Assembly (NCBI GenBank): GCA_037443085.1
Contig: JBBIPA010000003.1
Span: forward strand, 44,259 to 108,258
Direction of reading: 5' to 3'
Length of the DNA stretch: 64,000 nucleotides
Source of the DNA: JBBIPA01 sp037443085
GTDB lineage: Bacteria; Chloroflexota; Dehalococcoidia; GIF9; UBA5629
Shown: one piece after another, positions 8,689 to 18,400 of the stretch
How positions within the stretch are numbered: the first letter of the stretch is position 1
Layout: each line of letters starts with the position of its first letter
Notes under the pieces: generated by a model
Databases searched by the model: none
What the model was told of the DNA's origin: nothing
The model's input: the letters and a program-made list of their open reading frames with translations, nothing else
Program-made: the position numbers and the translations under genes

Positions 8689-9471
8689 ATGAAAACCAGA
8701 GGTAAAATTCTCATAGCCGACGACGAGACCGAGTTCAAAGCTGAACTGCAGGCGACACTTGAAGGGCAACACTACCAGGTAGTCACCGTCGGCAATAAAA
8801 CGCAGGCACAGGAAATGACACGGCGGGAAAGCCCCGACCTGGTCATTTTAGGCACCCTTGCCCCAAGGGGCGATGCCTTCCTGTTCCATCAATGGCTAAG
8901 ACGGAGTCAGCATTTCAGTGAACTTCCCCTTATTGTCATCGACGCCTCACCGGACAAGCAGCTTACCAGGGGATGGACCAAGGACGAGGGATTAAGGCTT
9001 GAAGCCGAAGACTATTTCTCCAAGCCGGTCAACCCCACATCATTGCTCCCCTTTATCGAGAAGCTGCTGGACAAGGTTACCCTGAAGATCAAAGTGCTCA
9101 TAGCGGATGACCACGTCGTCGCCAGAGAAGGCATTCGCACCTTGCTCAACCTTCAAAAGGATATAGAAGTGGTAGGCGAAGCTATTGATGGCAAAGAGGC
9201 CGTTGTGAAAACACGCCAGCTTGCCCCTGACATTGTCCTCATGGACATTGTCATGCCCCTAATGGATGGGCTGGAGGCAACCAGGCAGATATGCCAGGAT
9301 ACCAGAGTGCTCATTCTTTCCCAATACGATGATGAAGATACTATCCTTGCCAGCTATCAGGCAGGTGCTGTCGGCTTCATACCCAAAAATAGCGCCAGCA
9401 CGCGTCTGATTAACGATATCAGAACCGCCAGCAAGACGGAGAAGAGTCAACATGCTATCAGTAAGAGCTAG
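8689..9471 (+). CDS. Double-receiver protein without output domain; first receiver lacks the phospho-Asp
   Basis: 260 residues made of two receiver domains. In the first (residues about 6-125) the acidic pair D11-D12 is kept, but the phospho-acceptor position is glycine (G55 in PDLVILGTLAP), so it should not be phosphorylated normally. The second (about 135-250) is NarL-like, with VLIADDH and D186 in PDIVLMDIVMP. No helix-turn-helix follows, and the protein ends soon after the last receiver helix. It overlaps the downstream kinase gene and is probably a phosphate relay or a protein-interaction regulator. The element at 8574-8636 lies upstream. Confidence 0.85.
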   Translation: MKTRGKILIADDETEFKAELQATLEGQHYQVVTVGNKTQAQEMTRRESPDLVILGTLAPRGDAFLFHQWLRRSQHFSELPLIVIDASPDKQLTRGWTKDEGLRLEAEDYFSKPVNPTSLLPFIEKLLDKVTLKIKVLIADDHVVAREGIRTLLNLQKDIEVVGEAIDGKEAVVKTRQLAPDIVLMDIVMPLMDGLEATRQICQDTRVLILSQYDDEDTILASYQAGAVGFIPKNSASTRLINDIRTASKTEKSQHAISKS

Positions 9472-10732
9472 GACAATGAAAGTAGGGCAGCGCTACAAAA
9501 TACTCTATGAAATAGCCCATGAGCTTAACTCTGGACTGTCATCAGACCAGGTGCTGTCCACCATTGTAGAAATGCTGTGCAAAGCAGCAGAAGCCAAAGG
9601 ATGTTCTCTAATGTTATTGTCTCCAGACCAGAAACAATTGATACACACCGTAGCTTACGGGCTGAGCGACTGGTATATGCGCAAGGGGCCTGTGGTGGTG
9701 GATAAAAATATCGCCCAGGCACTAGATGGCAAACCGATGGCGGTTTTGGATGCTACCACCGACCCCCGTGTTCAATATCGAGAGCAAGCCAGAAAAGAAG
9801 GCATCGTATCCATGCTGTCGCTGCCCATCATGCGGAGTGGTACGGTCATCGGCATCATTCGTATTTATACCTCTGAGCCGCGCAAATTCTCAGCACGCGA
9901 AATAGAGTTCTTCGGCGCTATGGCTAACCTGGGTGCCATCGCCCTGGAGAGAGCGGAGAGACACGAGTCAGTAGACCGTGACCTCAACCAGTGCCGCATC
10001 GAACGCAGCAATCTGGAAGAAGACAAGAAAAAATTCCTGCGATTCGTCAGTATGGCTGCCCATGACCTGAAAGCCCCCCTCGCCGCCATCCAGAGCTTCC
10101 TCAGGGTCATGCTCGATGGCTATGTGGGAGAGCTTAATGAGAAGCAAAGGCATATGATGGAACGGTCTTCGCTGAGAATCACCGAGCTACTGAAACTCAT
10201 CAGCGACCTGCTCGATATTCCCCGCATCGAGCAGGGGCAACTGGTACAGGAGATGCAGGATGTCTCTATAGAGACGATTATTAATAACTTCGCCGAGGAG
10301 GGCATCAGCCTGGCAAAACAAAAGGGATTAACATTCACACTGAACGTCGCTCCCAATCTCCCCACTATCAAAGGCTCACCACCCAGGCTACAGCAGGTAA
10401 TCGTCAACCTGGTGAACAATGCCACCGCCTATACCAAAGAGGGCGGGGTAACCATCCGCGCCAGAGAAGCAGACAATGAAGTGCTTGTGGAAGTAATAGA
10501 CACTGGCTGTGGCATTCCATCCGAGGAACTGCCCCGAATATTCGAAGATTTTTTCCGGGGCAGCAACACTGGTGCCAGAGGTACTGGACTGGGACTTCCC
10601 ATCGCTAAAAGGATTATTGAGGCTCACGAAGGCAGAATCTGGACTGAAAGCCCCGACCCGGAAACAGGCAAAGGGAGCAAATTCAGTTTTACCATTCCTG
10701 TAAAGGGCAGGGCAGGACAAGCTCCTAGATAG
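9452..10732 (+). CDS. GAF-domain sensor histidine kinase (HisKA/HATPase)
   Basis: 426 residues, soluble. A GAF domain spans about residues 20-175, a HisKA domain carries H204 in AAHDLKAPLAA, and HATPase boxes follow (VNLVNNATAY, VIDTGCGIP, GTGLGLPIAKRI). The ATG at 9452 has GGAGAAG at good spacing and overlaps the preceding gene by 20 bp. A second ATG at 9476 would remove the overlap but lacks a clear ribosome site. It belongs to a four-gene signalling operon with the double receiver and two single-domain receivers. The kinase type differs from the HisKA_3 kinase at 4912. Confidence 0.9.
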   Translation: MLSVRARTMKVGQRYKILYEIAHELNSGLSSDQVLSTIVEMLCKAAEAKGCSLMLLSPDQKQLIHTVAYGLSDWYMRKGPVVVDKNIAQALDGKPMAVLDATTDPRVQYREQARKEGIVSMLSLPIMRSGTVIGIIRIYTSEPRKFSAREIEFFGAMANLGAIALERAERHESVDRDLNQCRIERSNLEEDKKKFLRFVSMAAHDLKAPLAAIQSFLRVMLDGYVGELNEKQRHMMERSSLRITELLKLISDLLDIPRIEQGQLVQEMQDVSIETIINNFAEEGISLAKQKGLTFTLNVAPNLPTIKGSPPRLQQVIVNLVNNATAYTKEGGVTIRAREADNEVLVEVIDTGCGIPSEELPRIFEDFFRGSNTGARGTGLGLPIAKRIIEAHEGRIWTESPDPETGKGSKFSFTIPVKGRAGQAPR

Positions 10733-10741
10733 GAGAGAGAA

Positions 10742-11140
10742 ATGGCAGGTAAGAAGATTTTGATAGTTGATGATGACCCGGATATCAGGGATATATTGAG
10801 CCTGGTGCTTGAAGCTCAGGGATACCAGGTGAGCACCGCCAGTGATGGGCTGGAATTCTTTGTTCGATTGGGCAAAGACAAGCCTGACCTGCTTATCCTT
10901 GACCTCCTCATGCCCAAGATGGATGGATTTGCAGTGTACAAAGAGCTTAGAAATCCCAGGTGGGCAGCCTACCAGGATATGCCTATCCTGGTACTCACCT
11001 CAGTGCGTGAAGAAGCCAGTAAGAGACGCTATGAGTTGGAAACAGGGCAGACCCTGGATGTTGATTGTTACGTAGAAAAACCAATATCACCAGAAGCGCT
11101 GGTGGAAACAGCCAGGAAGCTCCTCAACCAAAAAACATAA
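10742..11140 (+). CDS. Single-domain response regulator (CheY-like)
   Basis: 132 residues, one receiver domain only: VDDDPD acidic pocket, phospho-acceptor D54 in LLILDLLMPKMDGF, the Thr in LVLTS and Lys in CYVEKP. It starts 9 bp after the GAF kinase stop, with AGGAGAG just before its ATG. Without an output domain it may act by relay to another kinase or by protein contact. Between the Thr and Lys it has an insertion (REEASKRRYELETGQTLD) shared in form with the next receiver, suggesting that the two are paralogues. Confidence 0.9.
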   Translation: MAGKKILIVDDDPDIRDILSLVLEAQGYQVSTASDGLEFFVRLGKDKPDLLILDLLMPKMDGFAVYKELRNPRWAAYQDMPILVLTSVREEASKRRYELETGQTLDVDCYVEKPISPEALVETARKLLNQKT

Positions 11141-11183
11141 ATGAGCATCGCTATTACAAAAGTCGAAAGGAGGTAATAAGAAA

Positions 11184-11573
11184 ATGAAATGTAAACCCAA
11201 AATACTGCTTATTGATGATGACCCGGATTTCGTCGAAGCCACCAAACTGGTACTGGAGAGCAAGCCCTACGAAGTAGTCACCGCCGCCGATGGCAGTGAA
11301 GGTATAGCCAAGGCAAGGAAGGAAAAACCTGACCTCATCATCCTTGACATCATTATGCCGGTTAAAAATGGTTTTAATGCTGCCGAGGAACTTAAGAAAG
11401 ATGCCGAATTACAGAAAATACCGGTCATCATGCTCACCAGCTTTGGGCAAAAGGTCAGTGAAACCAATCTAAGCCTTAGCCAGGGAATGATGCTGGACAC
11501 CGAGGATTATATCGACAAGCCGGTGGAGCCTGAAGAGCTGTTCAAGAGGATAGAAAATCAGCTGAAAAAGTAG
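11184..11573 (+). CDS. Single-domain response regulator (CheY-like)
   Basis: 129 residues, a stand-alone receiver: IDDDPD, phospho-acceptor D55 in LIILDIIMPVKNGF, IMLTS and the conserved lysine in YIDKP. It is a paralogue of the receiver 43 bp upstream. GGAGG at 11169-11173 gives ribosome binding. Its TAG (11571-11573) directly abuts the stop codon of the convergent cNMP-domain gene, so there is no spacer for a terminator between them. Confidence 0.9.
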   Translation: MKCKPKILLIDDDPDFVEATKLVLESKPYEVVTAADGSEGIAKARKEKPDLIILDIIMPVKNGFNAAEELKKDAELQKIPVIMLTSFGQKVSETNLSLSQGMMLDTEDYIDKPVEPEELFKRIENQLKK

Positions 11574-12077
11574 CTATTCGATGCGGGTATCACGACCCAC
11601 GGGCAGATACCCTTCTTTGCCCGCAAATTTGCCGCGCAAGTCGCGTAACCTGGCACCGATAACGCGTACCAATCCCTTCATAATCTCATAGCCAAGGGAA
11701 TGATTGCTATCCATCAAGTCGCTGAGTTCAGCACCGTTTACTATCATCACTGACGAGGGCTTTACGCAGACTGCAGACAGGGTGAGAGAATGAGGAGACA
11801 CCAGAGACGACCAGCCAAACACATCTCCCTTGGTTATAGCATCCACCGGGACCTGTGACACCTGCCTGGTACCCTCATGGTGCACATCGATAACCAACCT
11901 CACCTCACCCTCTTCCAGAATATAGAAGTCACTGGCTCTTACATTCTCATGAAAGATAAAGATGCCTTCCTTATAGGTTTCCCTTCTCCATGAATGGAGT
12001 GTCGCTATTTTCTCCAGGTCACAGTCATCCAATCCCACAAACACCTCGCACCGCTTCAATATCGAAACTATGTCCAT
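11574..12077 (-). CDS. Cyclic nucleotide-binding-domain protein without DNA-binding domain
   Basis: 167 residues. A CAP-type effector-binding beta-roll is visible (SILKRCEVFVGLDDCDLEKI, then FHENVRASDFYILEEGEVRL, then KGDVFGWSSLVSP). A helical segment follows, but there is no winged-helix C-terminus, so it is not a full CRP/FNR regulator. Such single-domain proteins may sense a nucleotide or act as a partner of other signalling proteins. It is transcribed away from the redox operon, from the same intergenic region that carries the conserved element copy B. Confidence 0.8.
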   Translation of the reverse strand: MDIVSILKRCEVFVGLDDCDLEKIATLHSWRRETYKEGIFIFHENVRASDFYILEEGEVRLVIDVHHEGTRQVSQVPVDAITKGDVFGWSSLVSPHSLTLSAVCVKPSSVMIVNGAELSDLMDSNHSLGYEIMKGLVRVIGARLRDLRGKFAGKEGYLPVGRDTRIE

Positions 12078-12204
12078 TTAAACTTCCTTTCAGATGAGCA
12101 ATGGCACAGGCACTATCCCAAACCCATGCCCATTATAGCCAGTGTCATGCTGCAGGTAAAGCACCACCGTTATCCGCACTGGATCTAGCATCATCACCTA
12201 AAAA

Positions 12205-12267
12205 TAGGGTAATATCCCCCTGTTTTTTGAGGTAAAGACCTCTTCTCCTCGCCAGATACATCGTTTA
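12205..12267 (+). promoter_or_regulatory. Conserved 63-bp upstream element, copy B
   Basis: TAGGGTAATATCC, palindrome GAGGTAAAGACCTC at 12229-12242, TTCTCCTC and ACATCGTTTA have the same internal spacing as copy A at 8574. The element sits about 65 bp before the start of the redox operon. Weaker similarity continues about 20 bp upstream (CATCAT...CTAAAAATAGGG). It suggests that the two operons share a regulator. Confidence 0.65.
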
Positions 12268-12331
12268 ACATTGCTACAGCTAAAACAGCCCGCCAGAATA
12301 GTAACAGTAGAACTCAGGGAGGCACGTAACA

Positions 12332-14998
12332 TTGGAAATGATTACCATCACTCTCAACGGGCGTGAGGTAAGCGGACAGGCTGGCATGACTATACTGGCC
12401 CTAGCACGAGAATCAGGTGTTGATATTCCCACTCTGTGCCATGACCCCAACCTGCCTTCGGTTGGCGCTTGCCGTATTTGCATAGTGGAAGATGAGCGCA
12501 CCGGGGCATTAATGGCATCCTGCGTCACCCCTATTGCACCGGGAATGGTGATCAACACGCAATCCCCCAAGGTAAAAGAGCGACGCAGCATCTCGCTGAA
12601 ACTGATGCTGGCCAGCCATCCCGACACCTGCATGGTCTGTGATAAAGGCAACTGCTGCGACCTGCGCAGAATCGCCTCCGAGATGGGCATCGGCTTCATC
12701 GACTTCCAGAGAATACCCCAATCAGACGTCATCGAAGAGGTCAACCCCTTTATCCAGCGCGACCTGAGCAAATGCATTCTTTGTGCCAAATGCATCAGAG
12801 CCGACCAGGAGCTAGTAGTGGTGGGGGCTATTGACTACCTTCATCGCGGCTTCATCTCCAAACCGTCAACGCTTAACGACCAGCCACTGGAAAAATCCGA
12901 GTGCAACTTCTGTGGCACCTGTGTCGCCATGTGTCCCACCGGCGCCCTGTCCGAAAAAGAAAAAATATATCGAGGAACTACCAGCAAAACCGTCCGCTCC
13001 ATTTGCCCCTATTGCGGCTGTGGTTGTGGCATCTTACTGGAAATCAAAGACGACTACCTCATACGGAGCATGCCCGATAACAACAATCCTCTCAACCGCG
13101 GTACCCTGTGCGTCAGAGGTAGCTACGGCTACGATTTTGTGCACAGCCGGGAAAGGCTCACCAATCCCCTGCTCAAGGCAGATGGGGAATTTAAGGCGGT
13201 AAGTTGGGAAGAAGCGCTGGGTTTCACAGCCACAGAATTGAAACGAATAAAAGAATCCCACGGAGCTCATAACCTGGCTGTCCTAGGCTCATCCAAATGC
13301 ACCAACGAGGACAATTACCTGCTGCAAAAGTTCGCCCGATGCGCGCTGGGTACCAATAATATCGACAACGGCAGCAGATTGTACAGCTCTGATAATTATG
13401 TAAACCTGGGCGAAGCTACTGGCTACTGGGGCACTACTGGCTCCCTTGATAACCTGGAGAAATCCCAGGTAATTCTGGTAATCGGCGCCAACCCGTCTGC
13501 CTCAGCACCACTGGTGGAATATGCTATCAAGCGTGCCGTCAAATACAAGGACGCCAAGCTCATTCTAATAGACCCGATGCCCACCGGTCTCTCGGCATTT
13601 GTCCATCTCTGGCTGCACCACAAGGCAGGCACTGATACGGTGCTGCTCAACGGTTTAGCCAGGATAATAATAGATAAAAACCTTTTGGATAGAGAACACA
13701 TCTCAGCAAAAAAGGCTGACCTCGAAGAATTCGCTTCCAGCCTGAAAAAGTATACCGTCAAGCATGTTGAAAGGATTAGCGGTGTCCCTGCTGAAGAGCT
13801 TCAGCAAGCTGCCAGGCTCATCGCCACAGCCGGGCAAATCTCTATAGTCCACGGCAATGGCATCGCCCAGCAGCTTAACAGCACAAGCTGCTCTACCGCC
13901 ATGGTTAATTTAGCAACGCTCATAGGCGATATTGGAGATAAGGTAAATATCTATGCCCTGCATAGAGATAGCAACGGTCAGGGCTCCTGTGATATGGGCT
14001 CCATACCCCATTTCCTGCCGGGCTACCAGTCTCCAGATGACACTGAAACCAGAAGTAAATTTGAATCCCGTTGGGGATACCGCCTGCCTGACAGGAAAGG
14101 CTTGACCGCCCTGGAAATGGTACAGCAGGTCAGGGAAGGCAGTGTCAGGGCAATGTACATTGTGGGTGAGAACCCCGCTCTGAGCTTTCCTCAGTCATCT
14201 CTGGTGAAACAAACCCTGGAATCACTGGAGTTCCTGGTTGTACAGGACATGTTCCTCACCGAAACAGCCAGGCTGGCTAAAGTAGTGCTGCCAGCATCAT
14301 CTTTCGCCGAAAAAAACGGCTCCTTCACCAATTTCGAGGGAAGAATACAAAAGCTGAATAGGGCACTGCCGCCATTGGGCAACAGCCTGCCCGACTGGCA
14401 AATCATATCGAAGCTATCAACCTCTATGGGCTACGGAATGTCCTATGCCTCACCGGATGACATCATGAACGAAATCAAGGAACTGGTGCCGCTGTACCGC
14501 GACGCCCAGCGTACCTCGCCGGCACCCGATAGCAGTCAGCTCGCCAGCAGACAAAACACTGATAAAAAAGCTGCAAGCAAATCGGCAGCCTTCCACATTA
14601 CGGAATACACACCTTTGCCCGAAAAGCAGCCGCAGGGATATCCTTTCACCCTGTTCGCTGGCAGTACGCTGTACCACTTCGGCGGCGGTACCAGAAGCTC
14701 CCGAGCCTCACGCCTCAAGAAATTCCTGCCCGAGGCATATATAGAGATCAACCCGTCAGATGCTGAAAGCATCAGCATTAAGAACGGCGATAGAGTCAAG
14801 GTCTCCTCGCCTGCTGGCGAAGTGGCCGCTGTGGCCAGAATCAGCGACATGGTCAGTCAAGGGATGGTTTTCATGCCCATATCCTTCCCCAGCAGCCCGG
14901 TAACAACGCTATTCGACCTTGTCCTGGAACCGCAATCAAAAACCCCGGCAATGAAAACATGCCCAGTAAAACTAGAAAGGATTGACAGCCATGGCTGA
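12332..14998 (+). CDS. NuoG/FDH-like iron-sulfur molybdopterin oxidoreductase lacking the FDH catalytic Sec/Cys
   Basis: 888 residues from TTG 12332 (GGGAGG at 12317-12322, spacing 9; ATG 12338 is the alternative). In order: an N-terminal [2Fe-2S] domain (CHDPNLPSVGACRIC), a NuoG-type cysteine segment (CMVCDKGNCCDL), a two-cluster ferredoxin domain (CILCAKC, CNFCGTCVAMCP), the molybdopterin-domain [4Fe-4S] motif from C225 (CPYCGCGCG), the catalytic fold and a C-terminal MopB-binding domain. Where formate dehydrogenases have Sec/Cys-His after NNVDxCARL, this protein has NNIDNGSRLYSS: Tyr351 then Ser. Formate oxidation by the usual mechanism is therefore unlikely. The fold may serve as an electron conduit or bind another substrate. 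Its stop overlaps the NuoE gene. Confidence 0.85.
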   Translation: MEMITITLNGREVSGQAGMTILALARESGVDIPTLCHDPNLPSVGACRICIVEDERTGALMASCVTPIAPGMVINTQSPKVKERRSISLKLMLASHPDTCMVCDKGNCCDLRRIASEMGIGFIDFQRIPQSDVIEEVNPFIQRDLSKCILCAKCIRADQELVVVGAIDYLHRGFISKPSTLNDQPLEKSECNFCGTCVAMCPTGALSEKEKIYRGTTSKTVRSICPYCGCGCGILLEIKDDYLIRSMPDNNNPLNRGTLCVRGSYGYDFVHSRERLTNPLLKADGEFKAVSWEEALGFTATELKRIKESHGAHNLAVLGSSKCTNEDNYLLQKFARCALGTNNIDNGSRLYSSDNYVNLGEATGYWGTTGSLDNLEKSQVILVIGANPSASAPLVEYAIKRAVKYKDAKLILIDPMPTGLSAFVHLWLHHKAGTDTVLLNGLARIIIDKNLLDREHISAKKADLEEFASSLKKYTVKHVERISGVPAEELQQAARLIATAGQISIVHGNGIAQQLNSTSCSTAMVNLATLIGDIGDKVNIYALHRDSNGQGSCDMGSIPHFLPGYQSPDDTETRSKFESRWGYRLPDRKGLTALEMVQQVREGSVRAMYIVGENPALSFPQSSLVKQTLESLEFLVVQDMFLTETARLAKVVLPASSFAEKNGSFTNFEGRIQKLNRALPPLGNSLPDWQIISKLSTSMGYGMSYASPDDIMNEIKELVPLYRDAQRTSPAPDSSQLASRQNTDKKAASKSAAFHITEYTPLPEKQPQGYPFTLFAGSTLYHFGGGTRSSRASRLKKFLPEAYIEINPSDAESISIKNGDRVKVSSPAGEVAAVARISDMVSQGMVFMPISFPSSPVTTLFDLVLEPQSKTPAMKTCPVKLERIDSHG

Positions 14999-15497
14999 AC
15001 CAAAACAGCTACCAACCCCTGATATGGCACGAGTACATGAGCTTATCGAAAGCTCCCGTGGTGAACGATGGGCATTAATCCCGTTGCTTCAAAAAATACA
15101 GGAGGCGATTGGCTACATACCTCCCCAGTCTGTTCAGCCGATTGCCCGGACTACGGGTCTATTCCCGTCACAGGTGCAGGGAGTAATCTCTTTTTATACA
15201 CAACTGTATACCAAGCCACAGGGCAAGAACATGGTCAGAGTATGCCGCGGCACCGCCTGTCACGTGCGCGGTGGCAGGACCATACTCAAGCTGGTGAAGC
15301 AGTATCTCAGCGTTGAGGAGGGCGAAACCACTCCTGACTACGAGTACACCCTGGAGACAGTAGCCTGCATCGGCGTTTGTGCCCTGGCGCCCAACATGGT
15401 TATCGGCAACACTACTTACGGTCACTTAAATCCCAAGAAAATAGCACAGTTATTCGGTAGCAGACAGTTGTACGGCGGTAAGAAGAACGAGGATTAA
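14982..15497 (+). CDS. NuoE-like [2Fe-2S] thioredoxin-fold subunit
   Basis: 171 residues, standard for the NuoE/HydC 24-kDa subunit. An N-terminal helical bundle is followed by a thioredoxin-like ferredoxin with four cysteines in two pairs (CRGTACHVRG and, after about 40 residues, CIGVCALAP). It overlaps the preceding large-subunit gene by 17 bp and is followed after one base by the NuoF-GltD gene, so the three are translationally coupled. In bifurcating hydrogenases and NAD-dependent FDHs this subunit bridges the NuoF flavin and the iron-sulfur chain. The same position is inferred here. Confidence 0.93.
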   Translation: MTAMAEPKQLPTPDMARVHELIESSRGERWALIPLLQKIQEAIGYIPPQSVQPIARTTGLFPSQVQGVISFYTQLYTKPQGKNMVRVCRGTACHVRGGRTILKLVKQYLSVEEGETTPDYEYTLETVACIGVCALAPNMVIGNTTYGHLNPKKIAQLFGSRQLYGGKKNED

Positions 15498-15498
15498 T

Positions 15499-18400
15499 AT
15501 GCCAGAACAGAAGATTATTCTTGTTTGCCAGGGCACAGGATGTATTTCCAGCGGATCTGACATTGTTTATGCCGCACTAAAAGCAGCGGTAACCCAACAC
15601 AAACTCAAAAACGTCAGTGTGGACTTCACTGGTTGCCATGGCTTCTGTGAGCAGGGACCAAATGTTGTAATTGAACCCGGAGGTATTTTCTATACCCATG
15701 TCCAAGCTGAAGATGCGCCAGACATCATCACTTCACATCTGCGCGACGGAAAACATGTAGAACGACTCTTCTATGTTGACCCGTCAACTGGGAAAGCCAT
15801 ACCCCAGTACAATGAGATCAACTTTTACCAAAAACAGCAGCGTGTTATCCTCCGTAACTGTGGTCACATCAATCCTGAAAACATCGATGACTATATCAGC
15901 AGGGGCGGCTATCAAGCATTGAAAAAAGCTCTCCTTAAAATGAAACCTGAAGAGGTTATCGAGGAAATCAAAGGATCCGGCCTTCGCGGTCGCGGCGGTG
16001 CCGGTTTCCCCACTGGACGTAAGTGGGAATTCTGTCGAAATTCTCCAGGTGACATCAAATACGTCATCTGCAACGCCGATGAGGGCGACCCCGGCGCCTT
16101 CATGGACCGTTCTATTCTGGAAGCCGATCCTCACGCCGTTATCGAAGGCTTAACTATCGCCGGCTATGCTATAGGGGCCGCTGAAGGATACATATATGTC
16201 CGCGCTGAATACCCACTGGCAGTCAAACGATTCTATGCAGCCCTGGAACAAGCCAGTACCAAAGGTTTCCTCGGCAATAACATCCTCAATTCAGGCGTTA
16301 ATTTCATTATTCACGTGAAAGAGGGAGCTGGTGCCTTTGTCTGTGGCGAGGAAACTGCCCTCATGGCTTCTATCGAAGGCAAACGCGGCATGCCCCGCCC
16401 TCGCCCACCTTTCCCGGCACAATTCGGCCTCGATGGCAAGCCCAGCAACATTAATAACGTCAAAACTATGGCCACCGTCCCTATCATTATCGATAAAGGA
16501 GCCGAATGGTTTTCCAAGATAGGCACTGAGAAAAGCCCGGGCACTGCTGTCTTTGCCCTCACCGGCAAAATCGCCAATAGCGGACTGGTGGAAGTGCCCA
16601 TGGGCACACCACTATCCAATATCATCTTTGATATCGGTGGTGGCATCCCCCGTGGCAGAAGCTTCAAGGCAGTGCAGACCGGCGGTCCCTCGGGCGGCTG
16701 TATCCCAGCGCGGTTCATTGACACACCGGTAGAGTACGACACGCTCGCCAAGCTTGGCTCCATCATGGGGTCAGGCGGCATGGTGGTACTTGATGAAGCC
16801 ACCTGCATGGTTGAGGTGGCACGCTACTTTCTCAGCTTTACCCAGACAGAGTCCTGTGGCAAATGTGTCCCCTGCCGCCTGGGCACCAGGCAGATGCTGG
16901 AGATACTGACCAGAATCACGCAGGGCAGAGGAGAAACCAGTGACCTTGATACTCTGCTTGCCATAGCCAGGACAGTCAAAGATTGCTCGCTCTGTGGCCT
17001 GGGACAAACCTGTCCCAATCCTGTGCTCACCACCCTGAACTATTTCCGTGACGAATATGAAGCACATATTAAGGACAAAAAGTGCCCGGCGGCTGTATGC
17101 GACGCACTGATGATATCTCCCTGCCAGCACACCTGCCCTGTGGGCATTAACATTCCCAAATACGTTGCCCACATCGCCGCCGGAGAATATCTGGAGTCCA
17201 TCCAAACCATCAGAGACAGAAATCCTTTCGCCGCAGTCTGCGGACGTATCTGCCACCATCCCTGCGAGGGCAGGTGCCGCCGTGGTGAACTGGATGCCCC
17301 CGTCGCCATTCGCTCGCTCAAGCGCTTCTCTGCCGACTGGTATGCTGAGCATTTTACTGAACTACCACCACCCGAACCCTTCCCCAGAACCAAACCACAG
17401 AACATAGCCGTGGTCGGTGCTGGTCCTACCGGCTTAAGCTGCGCCTACTACCTGGCACAGCTGGGTTACGGTGTCACCGTGTTTGAAGCCCTGCCGGTGG
17501 GTGGAGGCATGTTATCCGTGGCCCTGCCAGAATTTCGTCTGCCCCAGAAAATAATCCAGGAAGACATTGACTACATCACTAAACGCGGCGTGAAAATAAA
17601 ATACGACACACCTATTAACGTCAATCTCACTGTAGAAGACCTGAAGAAAGATGGTTTTATCGCAGTCTTCATTGCCGCTGGCGCGCAGAGAAGCCAGCGT
17701 TTAGGCATACCCGGCGAGGTGGAAGACCTTGAAGGTTTCTACTATGGACTCAGGTTCCTCAGAGATATCAAGGTCGGCAAAACTGTTAAGGTCGGCCACA
17801 AAGTAGCGGTCATCGGCGGTGGCAACGTAGCGCTCGATGCAGCGCGCACCGCCTTACGCCTCGGCGCCGACGATGTCGAAATCTTCTACCGTCGCTCCAG
17901 GGAAGAAATGCCGGTCACTGAGATCGAATATGACGAGGCGGTCGCCGAAGGCATAGACATCAATTTCCTGGTCAGTCCCACTCGCATTGTAAGCGATAAG
18001 TGGAAGGTTACCGGATTACAATGTGTCCGCATGCAGCTAGGCGAGATGGATGAAAGTGGACGACGTCGCCCTGTGGCCATCCCTGGCTCCGATTTTCTTG
18101 CCTCAGCAGATACTGTTATTGCTGCAGTAGGCCAAGCACCAGACCTGTCCTTCCTGCCTCCAGATAGCGCCCTGGAGCGCACCCGCTGGGAAACGTTGAA
18201 GGTCGACTCCCATACTCTGTCAACCAATATCCCCGGCGTCTTTGCTGGTGGCGATTTCGTCACTGGACCCGGGATGGTAATCCATGCGATCGCTGCGGGC
18301 AAGAGAGGCGCCCTCGCCATAGATAAATACCTCAGAGGCGATACCACCTGGATAGAAATGTACGACATTAAGACAGAGGTTATCTTACCAGCCGCGGCCA

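Noticed and set aside
12332..14998. Annotation as an ordinary NAD-dependent formate dehydrogenase alpha subunit
   Set aside because: The catalytic Sec/Cys-His pair is replaced by Tyr-Ser, so formate activity is not supported even though the domain order matches.
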